Part shown: positions 8,938 through 17,424 of the stretch, in pieces
Layout: every line of letters begins with the position of its first letter
How positions within the stretch are numbered: the first letter of the stretch is position 1
Assembly (NCBI RefSeq): GCF_017848315.1
Contig: NZ_JAFKEC010000021.1
Coordinates: forward strand, 1-64,000
Length of the DNA: 64,000 bases
Direction of reading: 5' to 3'
From: Pseudomonas palmensis
Lineage (GTDB): Bacteria; Pseudomonadota; Gammaproteobacteria; Pseudomonadales; Pseudomonadaceae
The notes under the pieces: generated by a model
Told to the model about the DNA's origin: nothing
The model's database searches: none
The model's input: the letters and a program-made list of their open reading frames with translations, nothing else
Translations under genes and position numbers: made by a program

Positions 8938-11330
8938 GCAGTCAGGAGTCGTTCAACATGCAGCACAACCAGGACAAGGCGAGCCTGCTCGAGCGCCTGA
9001 TATTCAACAACCGCCCGGCGGTGATCGGCATCTGTGTGCTGGTGAGCCTGTTCCTGTTCTGGCAGGCCATGCTGATTCGCCCGTCCACCAGCTTCGAGAA
9101 GATGATCCCGCTGGAGCATCCGTTCATCCAGAACATGATCGAGCACCGCAACGACCTGGCCAACCTGGGCAACACCGTGCGGATCTCGGTGGAGGCCAAG
9201 GACGGTGACATCTTCAGCAAGGCGTACATGGAGACCCTGCGCCAGATCCACGACGAGGTGTTCTACATTCCTGGCGTCGATCGTTCGGCGCTCAAGTCGC
9301 TGTGGAGCCCCAGCGTGCGCTGGACCGAGGTGACCGAGGAGGGCTTCGCCGGTGGCGAGGTGATCCCGCAGACCTACGACGGTTCGCCCGACAGCCTGGA
9401 GCAACTGCGCAACAACGTGCTCAAGTCCGGTCAGGTCGGCCGGCTGGTGGCCAACAACTTCAAGTCGAGCATCGTCGATGTGCCGCTGCTCGAATCCTAC
9501 CCCGACCCCAACGACCCGGGGCGCCAGATCAAGCTCGACTACCAGGCGTTCTCGCACCAGCTCGAAGACCTGATCCGCAACAAGTTCGAGGCGCAGAACC
9601 CCAACGTCAAGATCCACATCGTGGGCTTTGCCAAGAAGGTCGGCGACCTGATCGACGGCCTGATGATGGTGGTGATGTTCTTCGGCATCGCCCTGGTGAT
9701 CACCTGGGTGCTGCTGTACTGGTTCACCTGGTGCATCCGCAGCACCATTGCCGTGCTCATCACCACCCTGGTGGCGGTGGTGTGGCAACTGGGGCTGATG
9801 CACGCGGTGGGCTTCGGGCTCGACCCGTATTCGATGCTGGTGCCGTTCCTGATCTTCGCCATCGGCATCTCCCACGGGGTGCAGAAGATCAACGGCATCG
9901 CCTTGCAGTCCAGCGAGGCCGAGAACGCGCTGACTGCGGCGCGGCGTACCTTCCGCCAGCTGTTCCTGCCGGGCATGATCGCCATCCTGGCCGATGCGGT
10001 GGGCTTCATCACCTTGCTGATCATCGACATCGGGGTCATCCGTGAACTGGCCATCGGTGCCTCGATCGGCGTGGCGGTGATCGTGTTCACCAACCTGATC
10101 CTGCTGCCGGTGGCGATCTCCTATGTGGGCATCAGCAAGAAGGCCATCGAACGCAGCAAGAAGGATGCGACCCGCGAGCATCCGTTCTGGCGCCTGCTGT
10201 CCAGCTTCGCCAGCCCCAAGGTGGCGCCGGTGTCGGTGCTGCTGGCGCTGGCGATGTTCGGTGGCGGCCTGTGGTACAGCCAGAACCTGAAGATCGGCGA
10301 CCTCGACCAGGGTGCGCCGGAGCTGCGTCCGGATTCGCGCTACAACAAGGACAACGCCTTCATCATCGACAACTACTCCACCAGCTCCGACGTGCTGGTG
10401 GTGATGGTCAAGACCCCGACCGAAGGCTGCTCGGTGTACAAGACCATGGCGCCGGTCGACGAGCTGATGTGGAAGATGGAGAACACCCCCGGGGTGCAGT
10501 CGGCGATCTCGCTGGTGACCGTGTCCAAGCAGATGATCAAGGGCATGAACGAGGGCAACCTGAAATGGGAAAGCCTGTCGCGCAACCCGGACATCCTCAA
10601 CACCTCGGTGTCGCGTGCCGAGGGCCTGTACAACGCCGACTGTTCGCTGGCGCCGGTGCTGGTGTTCCTCAACGACCACAAGGCCGAGACCCTCGACCGC
10701 GTGGTGGATGCGGTCAAGGCATTCGCTGCCGAGCATGACCAGGAGGGCCTGGAGTTCCTGCTGGCGGCGGGCAACGCAGGGATCGAGGCGGCCACCAACG
10801 AGGTGATCCGGTCGGCCGAGCTGACCATCCTGATCCTGGTGTACCTGTGCGTGGCGGTGATGTGCATGATCACCTTCCGCTCGTTTGCTGCCACCCTGTG
10901 CATCGTGCTGCCGCTGGTGCTGACCTCGGTGCTGGGCAACGCGCTGATGGCGTTCATGGGCATCGGCGTCAAGGTCGCGACCTTGCCGGTGGTGGCGCTG
11001 GGCGTGGGCATCGGCGTGGACTACGGGATCTACATCTACAGCCGCCTGGAGAGCTTCCTGCGCGCCGGCCTGCCGTTGCAGGAGGCCTACTACCAGACGC
11101 TGCGCTCCACCGGCAAGGCGGTGCTGTTCACCGGGTTGTGCCTGGCGATCGGGGTGTGCACCTGGATTTTCTCGGCTATCAAGTTCCAGGCCGACATGGG
11201 CCTGATGCTGACCTTCATGCTGCTGTGGAACATGTTCGGCGCGCTGTGGCTGTTGCCGGCGCTGGCACGCTTCCTGATCAAGCCGGAGAAGATGGCGGGC
11301 ACCCAGAGCAAGTCGATCTTCGCGCACTGA
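8934..11330 (+). CDS. MMPL/RND-family exporter
   Basis: The 798-residue inner-membrane protein has the RND layout of the MMPL type. There is one N-terminal helix (about 25-45), a large periplasmic loop, a five-helix bundle (about 240-400), a second helix near 425, another loop, and a final bundle from about 620 to 785. Such proteins move lipids, sterol-like molecules or other hydrophobic compounds across the envelope using proton force. No adaptor or outer-membrane channel gene is next to it; only the coupled YCF48-like gene precedes it. ATG 8934 has GAGG eight bases upstream. ATG 8958, with AGGAG nine bases upstream, is a plausible alternative that is eight residues shorter. Confidence 0.88.
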   Translation: MSSQESFNMQHNQDKASLLERLIFNNRPAVIGICVLVSLFLFWQAMLIRPSTSFEKMIPLEHPFIQNMIEHRNDLANLGNTVRISVEAKDGDIFSKAYMETLRQIHDEVFYIPGVDRSALKSLWSPSVRWTEVTEEGFAGGEVIPQTYDGSPDSLEQLRNNVLKSGQVGRLVANNFKSSIVDVPLLESYPDPNDPGRQIKLDYQAFSHQLEDLIRNKFEAQNPNVKIHIVGFAKKVGDLIDGLMMVVMFFGIALVITWVLLYWFTWCIRSTIAVLITTLVAVVWQLGLMHAVGFGLDPYSMLVPFLIFAIGISHGVQKINGIALQSSEAENALTAARRTFRQLFLPGMIAILADAVGFITLLIIDIGVIRELAIGASIGVAVIVFTNLILLPVAISYVGISKKAIERSKKDATREHPFWRLLSSFASPKVAPVSVLLALAMFGGGLWYSQNLKIGDLDQGAPELRPDSRYNKDNAFIIDNYSTSSDVLVVMVKTPTEGCSVYKTMAPVDELMWKMENTPGVQSAISLVTVSKQMIKGMNEGNLKWESLSRNPDILNTSVSRAEGLYNADCSLAPVLVFLNDHKAETLDRVVDAVKAFAAEHDQEGLEFLLAAGNAGIEAATNEVIRSAELTILILVYLCVAVMCMITFRSFAATLCIVLPLVLTSVLGNALMAFMGIGVKVATLPVVALGVGIGVDYGIYIYSRLESFLRAGLPLQEAYYQTLRSTGKAVLFTGLCLAIGVCTWIFSAIKFQADMGLMLTFMLLWNMFGALWLLPALARFLIKPEKMAGTQSKSIFAH

Positions 11331-11346
11331 CACACTGCGTCGTTTT

Positions 11347-11415
11347 CATCGCGGGTCAAGCCCGCTCCCACAATGACTACCGCGGTCCTTGTGGGAGCGG
11401 GCTTGACCCGCGATG
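11347..11415. repeat. REP inverted pair (REPIN-like), copy 1
   Basis: Two perfect 27-bp arms (11347-11373 and 11389-11415) are separated by 15 bases. Each arm contains GTGGGAGCGGGCTTGACC or its complement, the core of P. putida repetitive extragenic palindromes. It lies in the gap between the MMPL gene and the next gene. The arms are identical to those of the copy at 25696-25763, while the spacers differ. Confidence 0.93.
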
Positions 11416-11462
11416 CTTTTAAGGTTGGGGTATCATGCGTGTTTAATCAGGGATACCCCCCC

Positions 11463-11753
11463 ATGACCACCCTTGCCCAAGCCCTTGAATCCTGCGACAT
11501 GCTGTTGATCGATGGCCTGCACGCATTCGACTTCACCTTCGACGATACGGGCCTGCGCATCGAATTGATGGACGGCCGTGCGTTGAAGAAATGGCAGTTC
11601 AGCCCCGAGCAGATCGGCAACGCGACGCTTGCCGGCGAGCACTGGCAGCTCAGCGACGACACGGGCGAGCATCAACTAGTCTGCATGAGTGCCTTGCGCG
11701 CTTCTGAAGAGGACGACGATGAAACGCCAGCTGATGTCCCTGCTGACCGCTAG
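11463..11753 (+). CDS. Uncharacterised 96-residue protein
   Basis: I do not recognise this family. The protein is acidic and soluble, with a C-terminal tail of Glu/Asp and Pro-Ala (EEDDDETPADVPADR). An aromatic-rich stretch at about 20-45 suggests a small beta-rich domain. It starts at ATG 11463 after a C-rich stretch with only a weak ribosome site. Its last 35 bases overlap the start of the lactonase gene in another frame, so the ribosome site of the lactonase lies inside this coding sequence. Coding status is supported by codon composition like that of its neighbours. Confidence 0.7.
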   Translation: MTTLAQALESCDMLLIDGLHAFDFTFDDTGLRIELMDGRALKKWQFSPEQIGNATLAGEHWQLSDDTGEHQLVCMSALRASEEDDDETPADVPADR

Positions 11754-12837
11754 TGCCATGGCGCTGACGCTCAACGCCCACGGCCATGAACTGCTGGTGG
11801 GCACCCATGACGGGATCTACCGCTACCGCTTCGACAGCCAGCGCGGCCAGCTCGACCCCACGCCCCTGCAAGTGCTCAGAAGCAGCAACCCGTCCTGGCT
11901 GACGCTGTCGCCGGACCGGCGCAACGTGTTCGCGGTCAACGAGAACGGTGACGGCCAGGGCCAGGTCAGCAGCTTTGCCCGGGCGCATGACAGCGGTGAA
12001 CTGAGCCTGTCGAGCCAGGTGTCCAGCGACGGTGACGAACCGACCCACTCGAGCCTGAGCCTGGATGGGCGTTATCTGTTCGTGGCCAACTACGGCGTCA
12101 AGCCTGAGCCGGGCGGCAGCCTCAGCGTGTTGCCGGTCGCCGCCGATGGCCGTTTGTCGGCGTCGGTGCAGCAGGTGCGCCATGTGGCCAGCGGGGTGAA
12201 CCCCGAGCGCCAGGCCGGGCCGCATGTGCATTCGGTGGTGCCGTCCCCGGACGGGCGATACCTGTTTGCCAGCGACCTTGGCGCCGACCAGGTGATCGGC
12301 TACCGCTACCAGCCCCAGACCCCGACCCGGCCACTGGGCGCGGCAACCCCGGTCGTCCTGCCGCCGGGCAGCGGGCCGCGTCACCTGGCGTTCGGTCCAA
12401 ACGGCAAGCATGCCTACCTGACCCTGGAAATGAGTGCACAGCTGGTGGTGTTCGACTACCAAGACGGCACCCTGAGCCAGCGCCAGATCCTGCCGTTGAC
12501 CGAACAGGCCGATGCCGCGGCCAAGGCGGCCAGCGCGGTGCATGTGTCCGCCGACGGGCGCTTCGTGTACGTGAGCAACCGCGGCACCCGCAACGAACTG
12601 ATCGTGTTCGCCATCGACCGTCAGGATGGCAGCCTGCGCCAGGTGCAGCGCCGTTCGGTGGAGGGTGATCACCCGCGCGAGTTCACCCTGGACCCGACCG
12701 GGGGCTACGTGCTGGTCGGCAACCAGCAGAGCAACCAGATCGTGGTGATCCGGCGCGATGCGCAGACCGGCCTGCTGGGCGAGGTGGTGCAGACGCTGGC
12801 ACTGCAATCGCCTTCGGACCTCAAGTTCGTCGACTGA
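11719..12837 (+). CDS. Exported lactonase-family beta-propeller (6-phosphogluconolactonase-like)
   Basis: The 372-residue protein starts with a signal peptide (about 1-22, MKRQLMSLL then a small-residue stretch). The mature part is a seven-bladed propeller with repeated LSPDRR/SPDGRYLF/SADGRFVYVSNRG turns, matching the YbhE/PF10282 lactonase family. Cytosolic relatives hydrolyse 6-phosphogluconolactone. Export here argues against that substrate and for a periplasmic lactone or a binding role, which is inference. The start ATG 11719 has GAAGAGG upstream, lying inside the end of the previous gene. Confidence 0.85.
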   Translation: MKRQLMSLLTASAMALTLNAHGHELLVGTHDGIYRYRFDSQRGQLDPTPLQVLRSSNPSWLTLSPDRRNVFAVNENGDGQGQVSSFARAHDSGELSLSSQVSSDGDEPTHSSLSLDGRYLFVANYGVKPEPGGSLSVLPVAADGRLSASVQQVRHVASGVNPERQAGPHVHSVVPSPDGRYLFASDLGADQVIGYRYQPQTPTRPLGAATPVVLPPGSGPRHLAFGPNGKHAYLTLEMSAQLVVFDYQDGTLSQRQILPLTEQADAAAKAASAVHVSADGRFVYVSNRGTRNELIVFAIDRQDGSLRQVQRRSVEGDHPREFTLDPTGGYVLVGNQQSNQIVVIRRDAQTGLLGEVVQTLALQSPSDLKFVD

Positions 12838-12958
12838 ACTATCAATCGCCTTGATATTCGCTACTGGCGCAATGAATTTTTCAGTGCGCCGGCAGCGGCG
12901 TAGGTTTGAACCACGGCCCAACCGGCCACTTCAACCTGACGCTTTCGAGGGCATTGCC

Positions 12959-13138
12959 ATGAACTTCAATCTTTTTTCGGTTATCGCGGCTTCGGCCATT
13001 TCTGCCTCTGTGGTGCTGCCTGCCGGCGCCCAGGTCGAGATCCGCGAGAAAAAATCCTCCACCCCGAGCTACACCCAGAAGTACCTGCAGCAAAGCGCGA
13101 ATTTCTATGCGGCGCTGGATCACAAGGTCCAGCACTGA
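12959..13138 (+). CDS. Small exported protein of unknown function
   Basis: This 59-residue product has a signal peptide (hydrophobic 5-22, cleavage near PAGA-Q) and a short basic mature part (VEIREKKSSTPSYTQKYLQ). The mature peptide would be only about 35 residues. The ATG follows a weak ribosome site (CGAGGG 11 bases away). The 120-bp gap upstream contains a short inverted repeat (GGCGCA/TGCGCC, 12866-12890) and could hold its own promoter. I do not recognise a family. Confidence 0.6.
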   Translation: MNFNLFSVIAASAISASVVLPAGAQVEIREKKSSTPSYTQKYLQQSANFYAALDHKVQH

Positions 13139-13186
13139 TCGTTTCCGGTGCTGACCTTGTAGCGTCAGTACCGGCCCCTTCGCTGG

Positions 13187-13780
13187 TCAGCGTGCCATGA
13201 TCGCCTTGAACAGCACCGACTCCAGCCACCCCTGCAACCACACGCGCAAGCGCGGGTAGGGCGCTGTGGCAAACCAGTCAGGCTCGACCCCGGCAAACTG
13301 GCGAACGAATGGCATCAGCGCCACGTCCGCGATGCTCGGGTGCGCCGCCACCAGGTAGGCCTGCCGCTCGAGACGCTGTTCCAGGTCCAGCAGTACCGCC
13401 TCGGCCAGCGCACGATACGTCTCGCGCGACTGCTCCGGGTAACGCTCGGCATACTTGTAGTGATTGAGCTGCTGCTTGAACAGCGTGTCATTGCGCTCGA
13501 TCAGTTGCGTGGCCTGCTGCGCTGCGTTCGGGTCGTCCCGCAGCGCCCAGTTTTGCGGATCATGCCGGGCCAGCGCCCAGTGCATGATCTGCAGGCTTTC
13601 CTCCAGTACCTCACCGTCCACGCTCAACACCGGCACCGTGCCCTTGGGCGACAGCGCCAGCATGTCGGCCGGCTTGGCCTTCAGGCTCACTTCGCAGATC
13701 TGCACCGGGCAACCGGCGTAGCGCAAGGCCATGCGCGCACGCATCGCGTAGGGGCAGCGGCGGAACGAATACAGGATCAT
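13187..13780 (-). CDS. Glutathione S-transferase family protein
   Basis: The 197-residue protein has the thioredoxin-like N-terminal domain of glutathione transferases with YSFRRCPYAMRARMAL; Cys9 is the likely catalytic residue, followed by the cis-proline region GTVPVL near 50 and the ES pair (LEESLQIM) that contacts glutathione. A helical C-terminal domain follows. The Cys-Pro-Tyr signature groups it with glutaredoxin-like or omega-type enzymes. Its ATG overlaps the sbcC stop by four bases, so it is the last gene of the long - strand run. Confidence 0.88.
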   Translation of the reverse strand: MILYSFRRCPYAMRARMALRYAGCPVQICEVSLKAKPADMLALSPKGTVPVLSVDGEVLEESLQIMHWALARHDPQNWALRDDPNAAQQATQLIERNDTLFKQQLNHYKYAERYPEQSRETYRALAEAVLLDLEQRLERQAYLVAAHPSIADVALMPFVRQFAGVEPDWFATAPYPRLRVWLQGWLESVLFKAIMAR

Positions 13781-16700
13781 CCGCTGACCTCCACCGTGCT
13801 CAACCCATTGCCCTGGCGCCGCACCTGGATCTGCACCGGGATCCGCTCATGCATTTCCTGCACGTGGGAGATCACCGCCACCTTGCGGCCCTGGGCCTGC
13901 AGGCCGTCCAGCGCGTCCATGGCCAGTTGCAGCGACTCCGGGTCGAGGCTGCCGAAGCCTTCGTCGATGAACAGCGACTCGATGCGCAAGGTGCTCGAGG
14001 CCATCGAGGCCAGGCCCAGCGCCAGTGCCAGCGACACCAGGAAGGTCTCGCCGCCGGACAGCGAGTGCACCGAACGCAGTTCGTCGCCCATCTCGGTATC
14101 CAGTACCAGCAGCCCCAGCGCGCTGCCGCCACGCTTGAGCCGGTAGCGCCGCGCCAGCTGGCGCAACTGGGCGTTGGCGTGGTGCACCAACAGATCGAGG
14201 TTGTAGCCCTGGGCGATCTTGCGGAACACGTCGCCGGTGGCCGAGCCGATCAGCGCGTTCAGGCGTGCCCAGCGCTGCCATTGGGCATGGGCCTGGGCGA
14301 TGCGCTCGGCCAGGGCCTGGTTGGCCAGTTGCCGGCGCTGGTCGTCGGCCTGCTCGGCGCGCAGTTCGGCGCACTGCTGTTCGCTGATCACCAGGTGTTG
14401 CTGCAGCTCGCTCAGCGCCTGCTCCAGCTGCTCGGCGGGTACCTCGCCGCTGGCCTGGGCCTGATGCTGCTGCAGGCGCTGTTCGCGCTCTGCGACGAGC
14501 ACGCCGGCCTGCTCGATGGCCTTTTCTGCCTGTTGCAGGCGCTGGCGCAGTTGACTGACCTGCTCGTCATCCACCGCCAGCAGCTGGTCCAGCCCGGCAT
14601 CGTCGAGTTCCGGGTGACCCTGGCGCCATTGCCCGATGGCGTGGTCGAGCTGCTGGCTTTCCTGCTCCAGGGCGCCCAGACGCTGTTCGTCTGCCTTGAG
14701 TTCGGCAGCCCGCTCGATGGCCTGGGCCTGGGCCTGCTGCAACTGCTGGCCGGTCGTTGCCTGCGCGCTGCGCGCTGCCTCGACCTGCTGTTCCAGGTGC
14801 TGCTGCCAGTGCTCGGCACCGGCATGCTCGCCAATCAGCGCGGTCAGGGCGTCGCGGGCCTGTTGCTGCTGGGTGCGCAGTGCATCGACCTGTTGCTGCA
14901 CGGCCTGATGGCTGAGTTCAAGCGCCTGTTGCTGCACCTGGGTCTTTTCAAGCTGCTGCTGACGCTCGGCGTGCTCCTGCTGCTCGTCCTTTTGCCGGCC
15001 CAGCAGCTCCAGGCGCTGGGCCAGTTGCTGGTCCAGTTGCAGGAAGGTCGCGGCGGGCTCCCGGCGCAAGGCATCGAGAATGTCGCCTGGCAGCAGCGTG
15101 GCGAAGCCGGCCAGCGCCTGCTCCAGGTGTTCGTCGTCGGCCTGCAGCGCATGCTGTTGCTGGCTCAGGTGCTGCGCGGCCTGCTGGTTCGCCTCGACGC
15201 TCGCCTGCACCTGCTGCTGCACACGGGCGGCGTCTTTCTGCAGGGTCAGCAGGGTAGCGAGGCGTTGCTCGTCGCGGGCGATGTCGTCGTTCAGGCGGCG
15301 TAGCTGATGCTCCAGCCAGGCCGAGCGCTCGCCCACATCCTGTGCCGAGAGTTGCGCATACAGCGCGTGCGCCTCCAGGCCAGGAGCCAGTGCCTGCTGC
15401 TGGACGGCCAGTTGTTCCTGCTGGTGCAGGTACTCCTTGATCTGGCCATTCACGCCGCCCAGGGTGCTGCGCAGTTCGTCGAGCTTGAGCTTGAGCGCCT
15501 CCACCGCCTGCAGGGCGCCGGCCTCTTCAGTCTGGTCGTGCCGGCCGAGGCTTTGCAGCAGGGCTTCGGGCTGGTGATAGGGGTGCTCCTGGCTGCCACA
15601 CACCGGGCAGGGCTGGTCGTCCTGCAACTGCGCGCGCAGTTCCTCGACGCTGGCGCTGCGGGCCAGGCGCTGACGTTCGAGCACCTGGCGGGTGACCTGC
15701 AGGGCCTGTTCGGCGGCGGTCAGCTCGGTCTTGCCCTGCAGGCCTTCGGCGATCAGGCCTTCACGCTGTTGCTGGGCTGCCTGCTGGCGCTCGCGCAGGG
15801 CCTGGGCGCGTTGCGTCAGCTCCTGCTGGCTGGCCCACAGGCGGGACAGCTCTTCGACGGCGCGCTGCTGCTTGCGGTTGTCCTGCAGCAGGGTGCCGAG
15901 CAGGTCGATCTGTTCGGCCAGCGCCTCGGGCTCGGCGCCGGCCTCGTGGTAGAGCAGGGCCAGGCTTTCACGGTGTGCCTGCAACTGGCGTGCGCACTCA
16001 TCGGCGCGCTGCTGCAGGCCGGGCAGCTCCTCGCGGCCCTGGCTGAGGCGGTTGCCGACCAGCATCAGTTGCTGCAACTGGGCGCGGTAGGCGTTCCAGG
16101 CATCACCGATGCTTGCCAGGTGAGCGCTCTGGCTCAACTGCTCGTCGACCTGGGCCAGGCGCTGGTGGGTGAGCTGCTGGCGCTCGATCAGCGCCTGGAT
16201 CTGCTGCTGGCCTTGGCGACTGGCTTGTTCGGCGTGCTGACATTGAACGTTGCGCTGGTCAAGTTCCTGCTCCAGGCGCGCCAGCGTCTGCTGCTCGGCG
16301 AAGGCCTGGCGCAGCAGCGGCGCGCACTCGGTCTGCCGGGCCAGGGCCGTGGCCAGGTGCTCACCGGCGGCTTGCTGCGCCTGTTCAAGCTGCTGCAGGC
16401 GTTGCTGCAACGCGGCCTGCTGCTGGCGTTGCTGCTGGATGCTCGCTGCCAGTGGGCTGAGCTGGCTGGCCAGCTCCCGCTGGCGGGCGAACTGATGGCG
16501 CTGCGGGGCGAGTTGTTCGAGGCGGCTCAGGTTCAGGCGTTCGCCCTGCAACTGCGTCCACTGTTGCTGCGCGCTGTGCAACTGCTCGCTGGCGGCGGCC
16601 TGCTGGTCCTGCAACTGCTTGAGTTCGGCGAACCAGCTGCGCTGCTGTTCGAGCAGGCGCAGGCGGGCCTGTTCGGCCTTGAGCTGGCGCTGCGCCTCGG

Positions 16701-17424
16701 CGAGGCGCTGGTCGAGCTCGGCGCGTGCCTCCTCGGCCATCGGCATCACGCCCTGGGCCTGGTCGGTGAGCGCCTTGTGCGCCTCTTCGGCCTCCTTGCT
16801 CTTGCTGTAGGCGCGCCGGCCCAGCTGGCTGTAGATGGCGGTGTTGGTGAGCTTTTCGAGCAGTTCGCTGCGTTCCTTGTCGTCGGCCTTGAGGAACGCG
16901 CTGAATTCGCTCTGCGCCAGCATCACGGCGCGGGTGAACTGTTCGAAGTTCAGGCCCAGGCGGGCCTCGATCATCTGCTCGTATTCGCGCTTGCTCTGGT
17001 TGCTCAGCAACTGGTTGCTGTCCAGGTCGTGCAGGCTCTGGCGGCTGCCCTGCAACTTGCCGGTGGGTTTGTCACGGGCGCGGTTGGCTTCCCAGCGCGC
17101 GCGGTAATGGCGCCCGTCGATGCCGACGAAGTCGACTTCGGCAAAGCCGCTGCCGGTGCCGCGGCGCAGCAGGGTGCGCGGGTCGCTGGTGAGTATTTCG
17201 CTGTCGACCTCGGGCAGCTTGGTCTCGCGGCCGATGTTGTTCAGCCGCGGCACCGCGCCGAACAGCGCCAGGCACAAGGCGTCGAGCAGGGTGCTCTTGC
17301 CGGCCCCGGTCGGCCCGGTGATGGCGAACAGGCCGGCGCTGGCCAGCGGCTCGCAGGTGAAGTCGATCTCGAACGGGCCGGCCAGGGAGGCGAGGTTCTT
17401 CAGGCGAATGGCAAGAATCTTCAT
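13777..17424 (-). CDS. sbcC: Exonuclease subunit SbcC
   Basis: SbcC is the SMC-like ATPase of the SbcCD nuclease, which cuts DNA hairpins and processes replication-fork ends. The 1215-residue protein has Walker A GPTGAGKS at 37-44, long Gln-rich coiled coils, the zinc hook CPVCGSQEHP near the middle, the ABC signature LSGGE, and Walker B LFIDEGFGSLD near the C terminus. The start was set at ATG 17424, which overlaps the sbcD stop (ATGA); an open frame continues upstream but is antisense-like in the sbcD region. The low-complexity coiled coil produces several long antisense open frames that I reject. Confidence 0.96.
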   Translation of the reverse strand: MKILAIRLKNLASLAGPFEIDFTCEPLASAGLFAITGPTGAGKSTLLDALCLALFGAVPRLNNIGRETKLPEVDSEILTSDPRTLLRRGTGSGFAEVDFVGIDGRHYRARWEANRARDKPTGKLQGSRQSLHDLDSNQLLSNQSKREYEQMIEARLGLNFEQFTRAVMLAQSEFSAFLKADDKERSELLEKLTNTAIYSQLGRRAYSKSKEAEEAHKALTDQAQGVMPMAEEARAELDQRLAEAQRQLKAEQARLRLLEQQRSWFAELKQLQDQQAAASEQLHSAQQQWTQLQGERLNLSRLEQLAPQRHQFARQRELASQLSPLAASIQQQRQQQAALQQRLQQLEQAQQAAGEHLATALARQTECAPLLRQAFAEQQTLARLEQELDQRNVQCQHAEQASRQGQQQIQALIERQQLTHQRLAQVDEQLSQSAHLASIGDAWNAYRAQLQQLMLVGNRLSQGREELPGLQQRADECARQLQAHRESLALLYHEAGAEPEALAEQIDLLGTLLQDNRKQQRAVEELSRLWASQQELTQRAQALRERQQAAQQQREGLIAEGLQGKTELTAAEQALQVTRQVLERQRLARSASVEELRAQLQDDQPCPVCGSQEHPYHQPEALLQSLGRHDQTEEAGALQAVEALKLKLDELRSTLGGVNGQIKEYLHQQEQLAVQQQALAPGLEAHALYAQLSAQDVGERSAWLEHQLRRLNDDIARDEQRLATLLTLQKDAARVQQQVQASVEANQQAAQHLSQQQHALQADDEHLEQALAGFATLLPGDILDALRREPAATFLQLDQQLAQRLELLGRQKDEQQEHAERQQQLEKTQVQQQALELSHQAVQQQVDALRTQQQQARDALTALIGEHAGAEHWQQHLEQQVEAARSAQATTGQQLQQAQAQAIERAAELKADEQRLGALEQESQQLDHAIGQWRQGHPELDDAGLDQLLAVDDEQVSQLRQRLQQAEKAIEQAGVLVAEREQRLQQHQAQASGEVPAEQLEQALSELQQHLVISEQQCAELRAEQADDQRRQLANQALAERIAQAHAQWQRWARLNALIGSATGDVFRKIAQGYNLDLLVHHANAQLRQLARRYRLKRGGSALGLLVLDTEMGDELRSVHSLSGGETFLVSLALALGLASMASSTLRIESLFIDEGFGSLDPESLQLAMDALDGLQAQGRKVAVISHVQEMHERIPVQIQVRRQGNGLSTVEVSG

